Below are positions 36,770 through 46,126 of a stretch of DNA of 64,000 nt, one piece after another. The stretch comes from Aestuariivirga sp. (GTDB lineage: Bacteria > Pseudomonadota > Alphaproteobacteria > Rhizobiales > Aestuariivirgaceae). The stretch spans positions 1-64,000 of the forward strand of contig JAUXUN010000011.1 in NCBI GenBank assembly GCA_030680855.1. The letters run 5' to 3'. The notes under the pieces are model-generated. The model did no database searches and was not told the origin of the DNA. It worked only from the letters and a program-made list of their open reading frames with translations. The position numbers were made by a program, and so were the translations under genes. How positions within the stretch are numbered: the first letter of the stretch is position 1; each line of letters begins with the position of its first letter.

Positions 36770-37357
36770 ATGGCGAGGAAAACGGCGAAGACCTATCATC
36801 ACGGAGACTTGCGCGAGGCGCTCATCAAGGCCGGGCGGGCTCTACTTGAAAAAGGCGGGGTCGAGGCCCTGACGCTGCGGGCCTGCGCCAGAAAGGCCGG
36901 GGTTTCCCATGCGGCGCCGCAACATCATTTCGCCAGCATCAATGACTTGCTGGCTGATATCGCCGCCACGGGCTTTGAGGATTTTGTAAAGGCCCTGAAC
37001 AAGGCTGCGGCGCGCGCGCCCTCGCCGGTGGAAAGGCTCAAGGCCATGGGACTGGGTTATGTGGCCTTCGCGCGGGAAAGGCCAGCGGTTTACCAATTGA
37101 TGTTCGGGGTTGCAGCGCCCCTGTCATCGGAACGCTTGCGGGCTGCCAAAGCGGCGGCGTGGGAACAGCTTGCCAATCTGGTATCTGAGGCTGCCGGGCC
37201 CGAAGACAAAGAGGCCAAGGCCATGCAGGTGTGGTCAGCGGTGCACGGATTTTCCATGCTGCTGATCAGCCAGCGGTTGCCGACAATGATCAATGTTTCC
37301 CGCACGCTCGACAGGGTGGTCAACGGGTTGGCCCCAGCAATCGGGGCACAACCTTAA
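36770..37357 (+). CDS. TetR/AcrR family transcriptional regulator
   Basis: A 195-residue repressor. The N-terminal helix-turn-helix is clear (HHGDLREALIKAGRALLEKG, then LTLRACARKAGVSHAAPQHH, about 10-55). The C-terminal ligand domain resembles the WHG-type TetR C-domain (AFARERPAVYQLMFG, about 98). AGGA lies 8 nt before the ATG. It is divergent from the ABA4-like/membrane-protein pair across an inverted repeat, so it probably represses both itself and that pair. Ligand unknown. Confidence 0.93.
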   Translation: MARKTAKTYHHGDLREALIKAGRALLEKGGVEALTLRACARKAGVSHAAPQHHFASINDLLADIAATGFEDFVKALNKAAARAPSPVERLKAMGLGYVAFARERPAVYQLMFGVAAPLSSERLRAAKAAAWEQLANLVSEAAGPEDKEAKAMQVWSAVHGFSMLLISQRLPTMINVSRTLDRVVNGLAPAIGAQP

Positions 37358-37360
37358 GTA

Positions 37361-37636
37361 TCAATTGAACAGGTTGTTGAACTCGGCGCGGGCGTGGGTC
37401 ACGATGATCCCGGCCAGCAGGCGGCTGGCCATTCCGCCGGAGGCAGGCACGCGGCGGGGGTCAAACGGCTCGGGGTGATCGTGAACCATGGATACGTGGG
37501 TTGGCTGGAAATCCAGGCCACCCAGCGCCTCCGCCCAGGTTTTTTCCGTCCTTACCAACCCAATGGCCACGGCAATAACCATGGCCGCGATGGGCGGGAG
37601 AGAACGGATTTTCTTGTTGTTTGGGCGGGTCATCAT
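37361..37636 (-). CDS. small hypothetical protein
   Basis: Possible 91-residue protein (MMTRPNNKKIRSLPPIAAMV ...) with one hydrophobic N-terminal segment (about 15-27) that could be a signal or anchor, then a polar region with HVSMVHDHPEPFDPRR. AAGGAA lies 5 nt before the ATG, which supports translation. No family recognised, and the frame is convergent with tetR with only 3 bp between stops. Moderately supported. Confidence 0.45.
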   Translation of the reverse strand: MMTRPNNKKIRSLPPIAAMVIAVAIGLVRTEKTWAEALGGLDFQPTHVSMVHDHPEPFDPRRVPASGGMASRLLAGIIVTHARAEFNNLFN

Positions 37637-37861
37637 GCACTTCCTTTGAACTTGGGAACAGTTCTAAGGGGGGCTGCCTGTATGAAGCCTGAGCGGGCAA
37701 TTCATTTTGGGTTCATGTGGAGTACCCGCGCTGGGCGCTTGACAATGGGTCGCACCCCATGTTTCCTGCCAGATAACAAAGTTGCCCCGTAGCAAATGAG
37801 TCTAACAGGGGCGGTAGCGCAAGGTGCGGGGAAAAAGCGCTATACGCTGGAGGGATCTCTT

Positions 37862-39259
37862 ATGGGTGACAATATCACTACGTTGAATGTCATCTTCACC
37901 GAGTTTTACTACTGGGTGACGGTGGTTTTCATGTTCCTTATTCATGCGGGGTTCTGCATGTATGAGGTTGGCGCCTCGCGCCGGAAGAATCACATGCACA
38001 CGCTGATGAAGAACACGATGGCGATCCCTCTGGTCACCATCACCTTCTATTTCTTTGGCTGGTGGATCTATTTTGCCTTCATCAATGGCCCAGGCATCGT
38101 TGAAGGCGGCATTGCCGCCGCCGAATTTGCCAAGCCGTGGAGCCCGCTGATGGCAACACACCTTTCCGGGCCTGACCCGACGATGGGCGTCTCGGAGGCG
38201 GATGCAGCCCTGTGGCACCGGCTCAACGGCGTATTCTGGGCGGCGTTCCTGTTGTTTTCGATCACGACCGCTTCGATCGTGTCCGGCGCGGTTATCGAAC
38301 GCGCCAGGATGAGTGCTTTCTGGATGGTTGCGGTGCTGATTGGTTCTGTTGCCTGGATCATCGACGCCTCGTGGGGCTGGCACCCGTCGGGCTGGATGGT
38401 CAAGCTTCTTGGCTACCACGACGCCTATGCTTCCGGTGTGGTTCACGCCATCGCCGGCGGTGCGGCCCTGGCTTTCCTGATCGTGCTGGGCCCGCGCATC
38501 GGCAAGTTCCGGGCGGATGGCACGCCGCGGGACATTCCCCCGCATAATCCCTGGCTGGTGACGATCGGGCTTTTCCTGATCTACACGGGCTTCTGGGGCT
38601 TCTACGCGGCCTGCAACATCCCGATGATCGATCCAGGCACAATCGCCGGGCAAATCACCGGGGAAACCTGGACTACAACCAATATCTACCTGACGCCGAC
38701 ATCGCTTTCAGCGATCACCTTCAACTTCCTCATGTCGCTCTCGGGCGGCTTGCTGGCGGGCTATGTGATCTCGAAAGGCAATCCGTTCTGGACCTACTCA
38801 GCAGGGCTGTGCGGCATCATCGGGGCGTCTGCCGGCAACGACCTCTACCATCCAATCCAGGCGATGTTCATCGGCGCCATCGTGCCGTGCATTTCCTACA
38901 AGCTTCACTATTGGGTGGAACGCCGCTTCAAGATCGATGATGCGGTGGGCGCCGTTGCGGTGCATGGCTACGGCGGCTTCCTTGGCGTGGTGATCGCGGG
39001 CTTCATGCTCTGGGGCCAGCCGTCCTCGCCATACGAGGGCTATGCCGCCATCAATCCGCTGGGCAACTTCATTGGTGCCTGCATCATGGTGGCGCTCGGG
39101 TTCATCCCAACATTCATTCTCGCCAAGATACTCAATGGCGCGAATCTGCTGCGGGTGCCCCGGGAAGTTGAGCTTGTCGGGCTCGATTTCCAGGATAGAG
39201 AAGCTTATGATGCTGCGGTAGCCGATGTCACCGCTGCCGAACGTGCAATGGTCAAGTAA
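37862..39259 (+). CDS. amtB: ammonium transporter
   Basis: Amt/Mep/Rh family channel, 465 residues and about eleven spans. The start is ATG 37862 (MGDNITTLNVIFTEFY) with GGAGGG 7 nt upstream. Family landmarks: FSITTASIVSGAVIERARMS (about 143), the pore histidines in SGVVHAIAGGAALA (about 195) and AVAVHGYGGFLG (about 366), and GFWGFYAACNIPM (about 238). No signal peptide is evident, and the sequence diverges from standard AmtB around the pore (Ala-Cys-Asn instead of Ala-Gly-Ser). No glnK precedes it; instead a small single-span gene follows after 12 bp. Confidence 0.9.
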   Translation: MGDNITTLNVIFTEFYYWVTVVFMFLIHAGFCMYEVGASRRKNHMHTLMKNTMAIPLVTITFYFFGWWIYFAFINGPGIVEGGIAAAEFAKPWSPLMATHLSGPDPTMGVSEADAALWHRLNGVFWAAFLLFSITTASIVSGAVIERARMSAFWMVAVLIGSVAWIIDASWGWHPSGWMVKLLGYHDAYASGVVHAIAGGAALAFLIVLGPRIGKFRADGTPRDIPPHNPWLVTIGLFLIYTGFWGFYAACNIPMIDPGTIAGQITGETWTTTNIYLTPTSLSAITFNFLMSLSGGLLAGYVISKGNPFWTYSAGLCGIIGASAGNDLYHPIQAMFIGAIVPCISYKLHYWVERRFKIDDAVGAVAVHGYGGFLGVVIAGFMLWGQPSSPYEGYAAINPLGNFIGACIMVALGFIPTFILAKILNGANLLRVPREVELVGLDFQDREAYDAAVADVTAAERAMVK

Positions 39260-39271
39260 GGAGAACGGAAC

Positions 39272-39487
39272 ATGTCGACGAATGGAATGACGTCTTGGGC
39301 CGTTGATCTCAAGGATGTGGGCGCAATCTATCCCTTCCAGGGATCGGAGGTCCTGCTCGTGATCCTCGGGCTTGCCTTCTGGATCGGCTGGCATATCTGG
39401 CAGGTCCGCCATGAGAACGCCGAGCTCGCTTCCGAGAAGAAGCGCGGCACCGGCGACAAGGCGCGAAAGTTCATAGACCGCTACTAG
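39272..39487 (+). CDS. single-span small membrane protein linked to amtB
   Basis: A 71-residue protein with a short amphipathic N-part (MSTNGMTSWAVDLKDVGAIY), one membrane span (about 26-44, EVLLVILGLAFWIGWHIW) and a charged C-terminal tail (HENAELASEKKRGTGDKARK). GGAG lies 7-8 nt upstream of the ATG, and the gene follows amtB by 12 bp before a shared terminator. No family recognised. Co-transcription suggests an accessory subunit or regulator of the transporter in place of GlnK (inference). Confidence 0.75.
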   Translation: MSTNGMTSWAVDLKDVGAIYPFQGSEVLLVILGLAFWIGWHIWQVRHENAELASEKKRGTGDKARKFIDRY

Positions 39488-39508
39488 CAATCCGACGAAT
39501 CTGAATGC

Positions 39509-39544
39509 GGGGCGCTGCAAAGCAAGGCAGCGCCCCGTTTCTTT
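39509..39544 (+). terminator. intrinsic terminator after the amtB operon
   Basis: Ten-bp perfect stem GGGGCGCTGC (39509-39518) / GCAGCGCCCC (39527-39536), 8-nt loop, then GTTTCTTT. Confidence 0.93.
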
Positions 39545-39635
39545 AGGCATTCCTAAGGGAAAAATTCTGTATCATTGGCTGCTTCCCTGCGTTACAAAAT
39601 CCCGGTTTTGACAATGGCAACAGGAGTTTTGATGA

Positions 39636-41066
39636 ATGAATAAATGGCCCGTGCACGCGACCTGGAGTGGCCCCATCGTGATGATCGGCTTTGGTTCCAT
39701 CGGCCGGGGAAGCCTGCCGCTGATCCTGCGCCACATTGCAATCGACAAGTCAAAAATGACAGTCATCGACCCTTCGGCGGCGTGGAGCCATTTAGTTGAA
39801 AAGGAAGGCATTGCCTTTCTCAAGCAGGAGATCACAAAACAGAATTATAAATCCATCCTGACGCCGCTGCTGACCGCCGGCCCCGGGCAGGCGCTGATCG
39901 TCAACCTGACCGTGGACGTGGGCTCCATCGACGTCATCAAGCTGGCGCGCGAGACCAACTCGCTGTGCATCGATACGGTGAATGAGCCGTGGCCCGGCTT
40001 TTACTACAACAGCAAGCTCAGCAACGCTGACCGCACCAACTACAAGGTGCGCGAAGACCTGCTGGAGGTGAAGCGCAAGCTGGGGCCTGGGCCAACGGCG
40101 GTTTCCTGCTGCGGGGCCAACCCAGGCATGGTGTCGTGGTTTGTCAAACAGGCGCTTCTCGACCTTGCGCGCGACATGAAGGTCGCAGTAAAGGAACCCA
40201 TGACGCGCGAAGCCTGGGCCAAGCTGATGAAACGGCTTGGTGTGAGGGGCATTCATATTGCCGAGCGCGATACGCAGCGCTCCAAGAATCCGAAGCCGCT
40301 GGATGTGTTCATCAACACATGGTCGGTGGACGGATTCATTTCCGAAGGGCTGCAGCCCGCCGAACTGGGCTGGGGCACCCACGAGAAGAAGCTGCCTTAC
40401 GACGGCAAGAAACATAAAAAGGGCACAGGCGCAGCCATCTATCTCACCCGGGCCGGGGCTGATACACGGGTGCGGAGCTGGGTGCCTACAGCGGGCGCGC
40501 ATTTCGGCCTGCTCGTGACCCACAACGAAGCGATTTCGATTGCCGATTATTTCACGGTGCGGCAGGGCAAGCGCGTCACCTACCGGCCCACCTGCCATTA
40601 TGCCTACCACCCTTCCAATGACGCGGTGCTGTCGGTGCTTGAAATGTTTGGCGCGGGCGGACGGCGGCAATCGGCCTCGCATATTCTGGAGGAACAGGAG
40701 ATTGTGGATGGCGGGGATGAACTCGGCGTGTTTCTCTATGGCCACAAGAAGAATGCCTATTGGTATGGCTCGCAGCTGTCCATTGAAGAGGCTCGGAAGC
40801 TTGCCCCCTACCAGAATGCCACGGGCATGCAGGTGACCTCGGCGGTCCTGGCGGGCCTTGTCTGGGCCATTGAGAATCCCAAGGCCGGAATTGTCGAGAC
40901 GGAAGAAATGGATTTCCGCCGCTGCCTTGAAATTCAAACGCCCTATCTTGGCACTCTTAAGGGTGTCTACACAGACTGGACGCCGCTGCTGGGCCGCGGC
41001 GAATTGTTTGAAGAGAAGCTGGACCGGCGCGACCCCTGGCAATTTTCGAACATTATTGTGCGGTAG
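39636..41066 (+). CDS. hss: homospermidine synthase
   Basis: NAD-dependent enzyme that makes sym-homospermidine, a polyamine typical of alphaproteobacteria, from putrescine. The 476-residue product begins MNKWPVHATWSGPIVMIGFG with the Rossmann motif GFGSIGRGSLPL (about 18). It continues with family stretches CIDTVNEPWPGFY (about 111), CCGANPGMVSWFVKQAL (about 157) and TGMQVTSAVLAGLVWAIENP (about 390). AGGAG lies 9 nt upstream. The gene stands alone between two terminators/repeat elements. Confidence 0.94.
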   Translation: MNKWPVHATWSGPIVMIGFGSIGRGSLPLILRHIAIDKSKMTVIDPSAAWSHLVEKEGIAFLKQEITKQNYKSILTPLLTAGPGQALIVNLTVDVGSIDVIKLARETNSLCIDTVNEPWPGFYYNSKLSNADRTNYKVREDLLEVKRKLGPGPTAVSCCGANPGMVSWFVKQALLDLARDMKVAVKEPMTREAWAKLMKRLGVRGIHIAERDTQRSKNPKPLDVFINTWSVDGFISEGLQPAELGWGTHEKKLPYDGKKHKKGTGAAIYLTRAGADTRVRSWVPTAGAHFGLLVTHNEAISIADYFTVRQGKRVTYRPTCHYAYHPSNDAVLSVLEMFGAGGRRQSASHILEEQEIVDGGDELGVFLYGHKKNAYWYGSQLSIEEARKLAPYQNATGMQVTSAVLAGLVWAIENPKAGIVETEEMDFRRCLEIQTPYLGTLKGVYTDWTPLLGRGELFEEKLDRRDPWQFSNIIVR

Positions 41067-41081
41067 CGGACGCGATTAAAC

Positions 41082-41158
41082 TCTCATCGTGACCGGACTT
41101 GATCCGGTCATCTTCTTCGACGGGAGAAGATACCCGCGTCAAGCGCGGGTATAATGAG
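41082..41158. repeat. RIME/REP-like intergenic palindromic element
   Basis: A nested set of inverted repeats: outer TCTCAT (41082-41087) with ATGAGA (41154-41159), arm one GACCGGACTTGATCCGGTC (41091-41109), middle ATCTTCTTC with GAGAAGAT around a short loop, and arm two ACCCGCGTCAAGCGCGGGT (41132-41150). It folds as a cruciform with two side hairpins. The GGACTTGATCC core is characteristic of the mosaic intergenic elements dispersed in Rhizobiales genomes. Only one copy lies in this window. Confidence 0.7.
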
Positions 41159-41179
41159 AAAGAGGATTGGAATGATTTC

Positions 41180-42961
41180 ATGAATTCTATTCGCGCGTTT
41201 ATTTTCTTGGCTGTCAGCTGCATGCTTGCAGCCACGGCAAATGCAACTCCGCAACACGGCATTGCCATGCATGGCGAGCCGGCGCTGGCGGCGGATTTCA
41301 CGCACCTTCCTTATGTGAACCCGGATGCGCCGCAGGGCGGCGCCTTGCGGCAGGCCATTACCGGTTCGTTTGACAGCCTTTCGCCTTTCATCGTGAAGGG
41401 CACACCGGTTACAGGGGTTCGCACCTATGTGTTTGAAAGCCTGATGGGGCGCAATTGGGATGAGCCCTTTTCGCTTTATGGCCTGCTGGCGGAATCCATT
41501 GATGTCAGCGATGACCGCCAGAGCTTCACATTCAAGATCAGGCCTGAAGCCAAATTCTCCGATGGCAAGCCGGTGACCGCGGCAGATGTTGTATTCTCGG
41601 TGGAAACGCTGCGTGACAAGGGCCGGCCAAATTTCAAGAACTCCTATTCCAAGATCACCAAGATGGAAACGCCGGATGACCATACGGTTATCTTTCATCA
41701 GGAAGTCGGCGACCGGGAGCTGCCGCTGATCGTGGGCGTGATGCCGATCATTCCAAAACACGCATGGGAGGGCAAATCCTTTGACGAGAGTTCGCTTGAT
41801 CCGATGATCGGGTCAGGACCCTATGTGATCGCCGAGGTGAAGGTGGGCGAGAGCATCACCTACAAGAAGAACCCTGAGTATTGGGGCAAGGACCTGGCGC
41901 TCGGCAAGGGCCTGTGGAATTTTGAAACGGTGCGTTATGACTATTACCGGGATGCCAATGCGGCCTTTGAGGCCTTCAAGAAAGGCGATGCGGATATCCG
42001 CACGGAAGGCGACCCGACGCGCTGGGCCACGGGCTATGATTTTCCGGCGGCCAAGGACGGCAATGTCATACTCGAAAAAATCGAGCAGCGTTCGCCGGCA
42101 CCCGCCAGCGGCTTTGCCTTTAATACACGGCGCAAGTTATTCGAGGATCCGCGGGTGCGCGAGGCGCTGATGATCGCCTTTGACTTTGAATGGGCCAACG
42201 CCAATTTGTTTTCGAACGCCTATCAGCGCACCTATGGCTATTATTCAGGTTCGGACCTTTCTTCCAAGGGAAAACCCTTAGACGAAGCCGAGAAGGCTGT
42301 TCTCGGCGCCGCGGCTGCGGGACTTCGCGCCGACTTCCAAGACGGCAGCTATGCGCTGCCGGTGAGCGACGGTTCGGGGCGGGACCGCAAGACTCTCAGA
42401 AAAGCAGTCGCCCTTCTGAATGAGGCAGGATGGAAAATCGGGGATGCGGGATTGGTTAACGCGGCGGGCGAGCCTTTTGGTTTTACGATTTCGATCAATA
42501 CCAAAGACCAGGAGAAGATTGCCCTGCATTATCAGCGCACGCTGCAACAAATTGGCATCAAGGCCGAGGTGCGCATTGTGGACTCGGCACAATTTTCCAG
42601 CCTGCAGAAGACCTATGATTACGACATGATCCCGGCCACATGGTTCAACTCCCTGTCACCCGGCAACGAGCAGAAATTCTATTTCGGTTCGGAAGGCAGA
42701 ACCATCGAAGGCACGCGCAACTATCCCGGAATTGCCAAGCCGGCGGTGGACGCGGCCATCGCCGCCTTACTCACGGCCAAGGGCCATGAGGAATTCAGCG
42801 CAGCGGTGCGCGCCCTGGACCGGCTGCTTGTCGCCGGCTTCTATATCATCCCCTTCTATGATGCTGGCGGGCAATGGGTGGCGCGGTGGAACACTATCGG
42901 CAGGCCGGAGAAGCAGCCACTGCCCGGCTTTGAAGGCACGACCCTGTGGCGCAATCCATGA
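41180..42961 (+). CDS. ABC transporter substrate-binding protein, family 5 (YejA-like)
   Basis: Periplasmic oligopeptide/microcin-C-type binding protein, 593 residues from ATG 41180. The signal peptide is SIRAFIFLAVSCMLAATANA with cleavage near NA-TPQ. The family 5 hallmarks follow: TFKIRPEAKFSDGKPVTAAD (about 127), IGSGPYVI (about 214), FNTRRKLFEDPRVREALMIA (about 315). The N-terminus HGIAMHGEPALAADFTHLPY is typical of YejA-like proteins. No permease or ATPase genes adjoin, so it must work with a transporter encoded elsewhere or act alone. Overlaps the DsbA/FrnE gene by ATGA. Confidence 0.9.
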   Translation: MNSIRAFIFLAVSCMLAATANATPQHGIAMHGEPALAADFTHLPYVNPDAPQGGALRQAITGSFDSLSPFIVKGTPVTGVRTYVFESLMGRNWDEPFSLYGLLAESIDVSDDRQSFTFKIRPEAKFSDGKPVTAADVVFSVETLRDKGRPNFKNSYSKITKMETPDDHTVIFHQEVGDRELPLIVGVMPIIPKHAWEGKSFDESSLDPMIGSGPYVIAEVKVGESITYKKNPEYWGKDLALGKGLWNFETVRYDYYRDANAAFEAFKKGDADIRTEGDPTRWATGYDFPAAKDGNVILEKIEQRSPAPASGFAFNTRRKLFEDPRVREALMIAFDFEWANANLFSNAYQRTYGYYSGSDLSSKGKPLDEAEKAVLGAAAAGLRADFQDGSYALPVSDGSGRDRKTLRKAVALLNEAGWKIGDAGLVNAAGEPFGFTISINTKDQEKIALHYQRTLQQIGIKAEVRIVDSAQFSSLQKTYDYDMIPATWFNSLSPGNEQKFYFGSEGRTIEGTRNYPGIAKPAVDAAIAALLTAKGHEEFSAAVRALDRLLVAGFYIIPFYDAGGQWVARWNTIGRPEKQPLPGFEGTTLWRNP

Positions 42962-43587
42962 AGGCAATTTCGATTGACGTTATTTCAGATGTCATTTGCC
43001 CCTGGTGTTTTCTCGGCAAGCGGCGTTTGGACAAGGCCATAGGCTTGCTTGACGGCATCAAGACCGAGGTGAACTGGCGGCCATTTTTTCTTGATCCCAC
43101 GATCCCTGCGGAAGGAATGAGCCGGCGCGCATACCTGGAAAACAAGTTCGGGGCGGAACGGCTCAAGACGATCCATAATCCTCTGATCGCTGCTGGCAAG
43201 GCGGATGACGTTCCCTATGCCTTCGACAGGATCACCCGCACGCCCAATACCATGGACGCCCACCGGCTTATCCGCTGGAGCCATGATGGGGGCAAGCAGC
43301 ACGATGTAACCGAGCGCCTGTTCATGGCCTATTTCAATGGCGGGCTTGATATCGGCGACCGCGCCGTGCTGGCAAAGATTGCGGATGAAGCGGGGATGGA
43401 TCAGTCCGAAGTTTCAGCTAAACTTGAAAACGATACAGATGTTGATGCGGTGAATGCCGAAGTGGAGCGCGCCTACCGCATGGGGGTGACAGGGGTTCCC
43501 TGTTTCATTTTCGCGCAAAAGCAGGGGCTGATGGGCGCACAACCGGCTGAACAACTGGTAACGGCTATCCGAGCGCTAGCTGCCTGA
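42958..43587 (+). CDS. DsbA family oxidoreductase (FrnE-like)
   Basis: A 209-residue thioredoxin-fold protein with the redox motif CPWC in SDVICPWCFLGKRRLDKA (about 13), an inserted helical domain, and the cis-proline loop GVTGVPCFIFAQK (about 178). No signal peptide, so a cytoplasmic FrnE/2-hydroxychromene-carboxylate isomerase-like member. The start ATG overlaps the stop of the binding-protein gene (ATGA), indicating translational coupling, though no functional link is obvious. Confidence 0.92.
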   Translation: MKAISIDVISDVICPWCFLGKRRLDKAIGLLDGIKTEVNWRPFFLDPTIPAEGMSRRAYLENKFGAERLKTIHNPLIAAGKADDVPYAFDRITRTPNTMDAHRLIRWSHDGGKQHDVTERLFMAYFNGGLDIGDRAVLAKIADEAGMDQSEVSAKLENDTDVDAVNAEVERAYRMGVTGVPCFIFAQKQGLMGAQPAEQLVTAIRALAA

Positions 43588-43642
43588 TGCGCGTTGCGGT
43601 ATGCTGCATTCCACATGCAAGAAAACCGATACAGGATTAAAT

Positions 43643-46009
43643 TTAAGGCGCCCAACGCCAGTTTCGAATTTCCGGCAGGTCTTCGCCATATTCTGCAATG
43701 TAGCGCTTGTGTTCAGCCAGCTTGCCGTGGATGTACTGCTTCATGTCGGCGGCATTTGCAACAAGCTGCGGTACGCGAGAAATAGCGTTCAGCACGAGAT
43801 GAAAGCGGTCGAGATCGTTCATCACGACCTGGTCGAACGGCGTGCTTGTCGTGCCCTCTTCTTTATAGCCATGCACATGAAAATTTTGATGATTGGTGCG
43901 GCGATAGGCAAGCCGATGAATCAGCGGCGGGTAACCGTGGTAGGCGAAAATAACCGGCTTGTCGGTGGTGAAGAGCTGGTCAAAGTCCGTATCACTCAAC
44001 CCATGCGCGTGTTCATGCTGGGACTGGAGTTTCATCATGTCAACGACGTTGATTACCCGGACTTTCAACTCTGGAAAATGCTTCCGCAGAAAATCGACGG
44101 CGGCCAGGGTTTCCAACGTTGGCACATCGCCGCAACAGGCCATGACGACGTCCGGTTCGCCGCCTTTATCGCTGCTCGCCCAGTCCCAAATGCCTATTCC
44201 AGCTGAACAGTGCTGGATGGCGGCCTTCATGTTGAGCCATTGCGGCGAGGGCTGTTTGCCGGCGACTATGACATTCACATAGTTTCGGCTCCGCAAGCAA
44301 TGATCGGTGACCGAGAGAAGCGTGTTGGCATCTGGCGGCAGATAGACGCGAATGACCTCGGCCTTCTTGTTCACGACGTGGTCGATGAAGCCTGGGTCCT
44401 GATGGGTGAAGCCATTGTGGTCCTGGCGCCAGACATGCGATGTCAACAGGTAGTTGAGCGAGGCGATTGGGCGGCGCCAGGGAATGCCCCTAGTTACCTT
44501 CAGCCATTTGGCGTGCTGATTGTACATCGAATCGATGATGTGAATGTAAGCCTCGTAGCACGAGAAAAAACCGTGGCGCCCGGTGAGCAGATAGCCTTCG
44601 AGCCAGCCTTCGCACTGGTGTTCGCTCAGCATTTCCATCACGCGGCCATCGGCAGCCACGTGGTCATCCAGGGGAATGATCTCGGCGGTCGAACAACGAT
44701 TGGTGACTTCGAACACGGCATTCCAGCGATTCGAGTTCGTTTCGTCGGGGCTGAACACGCGAAAGTTTTTCTGGTTGTGCTTTATTACGTCACGGATGAA
44801 CTGCCCCTGAACGCGGGTGGCTTCAACGCTGACGGCCCCTGGCGTGGGTACTTCGACTGCGTAATCGGTAAAGTCAGGCAGTTGCAAGTCCTGCAGCAGG
44901 AGTCCGCCATTGGCATGTGGATTGGCGCTCATGCGGCGCTCACCTGACGGAGCCAACCCGGCAAGTTCGGGGCGCAACTTGCCTGTATCATCGAACAATT
45001 CTTCCGGCCGGTAACTCTTCAGCCAATCCTCCAATACCTTCAAATGCCCAGGCTGATCCATTTCGCCCATCGGCACTTGATGGGAGCGAAACGTTCCCTC
45101 GGTTGGCTTGCCATCGACGTCCTTTGGGCCGGTCCAGCCCTTCGGCGAGCGCAGGATTATCATGGGCCAGCTGGGGCGCTTCCTGAATCCGGTTGCACGG
45201 GCCTCCCTTTGGATGCTTTGAATCTCCGAGACAATAACGTCAAGCGTGGCCGCCATGCGCTGGTGCATTTCCGCCGGGTCATCGCCCTCGACAAAAAACG
45301 GCTTGTAGCCGTAACCACGAAACAGTGCTTCCAGTTCTTCGTGAGGCAAGCGCGCCAGCACGGTCGGGCCTGCAATCTTGTAGCCATTCAAATGCAGGAT
45401 CGGCAGCACCGCTCCGTCATGTTCCGGATTGAGGAACTTGTTGGAATGCCAACTGGTGGCGAGAGCGCCGGTTTCGGCTTCACCGTCGCCGACAACGCAG
45501 GCAACGATAAGATCGGGATTGTCGAAGGCGGCGCCGAATGCGTGCGAGAGCGAGTAGCCCAGTTCACCGCCTTCATGAATTGAACCGGGCGTTTCCGGCG
45601 CTACATGGCTTGGAATACCGCCGGGAAAGGAGAACTGCTTGAACAGGCGTTTCAGGCCGTCTTCATCTTGTGTAATGTGGGGATAGACTTCGCTGTAAGT
45701 TCGTTCCAGGTAAGCATTGGCAACGAGGCCCGGGCCGCCGTGGCCGGGACCTGTGATGTTGATGACATTCAGGCTATAATTTTTGATAACCCGGTTCAAG
45801 TGGACGTAGATGAAGTTAAGGCCCGGCGTTGTTCCCCAATGCCCAAGCAGGCGCGGCTTTATATGCGCCAGCGAAAGGGGCACTTTTAGCAGTGGATTGT
45901 CGTAAAGATATATCTGCCCAACCGAAAGGTAATTGGCCGCCCGCCAATAGGCATCAAGCGCTTTCAGCGATGCGGGGCTGAGGACATTTGAGGATGCAAT
46001 CGTGTTCAT
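43643..46009 (-). CDS. xfp: phosphoketolase
   Basis: Thiamine-diphosphate enzyme splitting xylulose 5-phosphate and/or fructose 6-phosphate to acetyl phosphate plus an aldose phosphate. The 788-residue product has the N-terminal [36 protein letters not shown] (about 105), [15 protein letters not shown] (about 146) and the ThDP motif [20 protein letters not shown] (about 168), matching full-length Xfp (about 790). The start is ATG 46009; a longer frame would translate the FNR box. It is last in the cyd gene group, with an FNR/FixK-type site 98-111 bp upstream, so expression under low oxygen is likely. Substrate preference cannot be read. Confidence 0.95.
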   Translation of the reverse strand: MNTIASSNVLSPASLKALDAYWRAANYLSVGQIYLYDNPLLKVPLSLAHIKPRLLGHWGTTPGLNFIYVHLNRVIKNYSLNVINITGPGHGGPGLVANAYLERTYSEVYPHITQDEDGLKRLFKQFSFPGGIPSHVAPETPGSIHEGGELGYSLSHAFGAAFDNPDLIVACVVGDGEAETGALATSWHSNKFLNPEHDGAVLPILHLNGYKIAGPTVLARLPHEELEALFRGYGYKPFFVEGDDPAEMHQRMAATLDVIVSEIQSIQREARATGFRKRPSWPMIILRSPKGWTGPKDVDGKPTEGTFRSHQVPMGEMDQPGHLKVLEDWLKSYRPEELFDDTGKLRPELAGLAPSGERRMSANPHANGGLLLQDLQLPDFTDYAVEVPTPGAVSVEATRVQGQFIRDVIKHNQKNFRVFSPDETNSNRWNAVFEVTNRCSTAEIIPLDDHVAADGRVMEMLSEHQCEGWLEGYLLTGRHGFFSCYEAYIHIIDSMYNQHAKWLKVTRGIPWRRPIASLNYLLTSHVWRQDHNGFTHQDPGFIDHVVNKKAEVIRVYLPPDANTLLSVTDHCLRSRNYVNVIVAGKQPSPQWLNMKAAIQHCSAGIGIWDWASSDKGGEPDVVMACCGDVPTLETLAAVDFLRKHFPELKVRVINVVDMMKLQSQHEHAHGLSDTDFDQLFTTDKPVIFAYHGYPPLIHRLAYRRTNHQNFHVHGYKEEGTTSTPFDQVVMNDLDRFHLVLNAISRVPQLVANAADMKQYIHGKLAEHKRYIAEYGEDLPEIRNWRWAP

Positions 46010-46106
46010 CGCTTGAGTCGAATGATCCTTGTTGCCGGATGAGCAGATATTAACGGCTGGAATTGAAACGGGTTCCCCTACTGAGCATGAATTGTGAAGC
46101 GGGGTA

Positions 46107-46120
46107 TTGATTTTGATCAA
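46107..46120. promoter_or_regulatory. FNR/FixK-type binding site upstream of xfp
   Basis: Perfect TTGAT-N4-ATCAA palindrome (TTGATTTTGATCAA). Such a 10-base match is expected well under once by chance in 64 kb. It sits in the short gap between the cydX-like gene and xfp, about 100 bp before the xfp start, where it could activate xfp as a class II site. It cannot serve the upstream cydAB promoter. Confidence 0.8.
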
Positions 46121-46126
46121 TCCAGA

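Noticed and set aside
41180-42961. Considered whether the peptide-binding protein belongs to a full ABC transporter operon
   Set aside because: No permease or ATPase gene is adjacent; the next gene is a DsbA/FrnE oxidoreductase.
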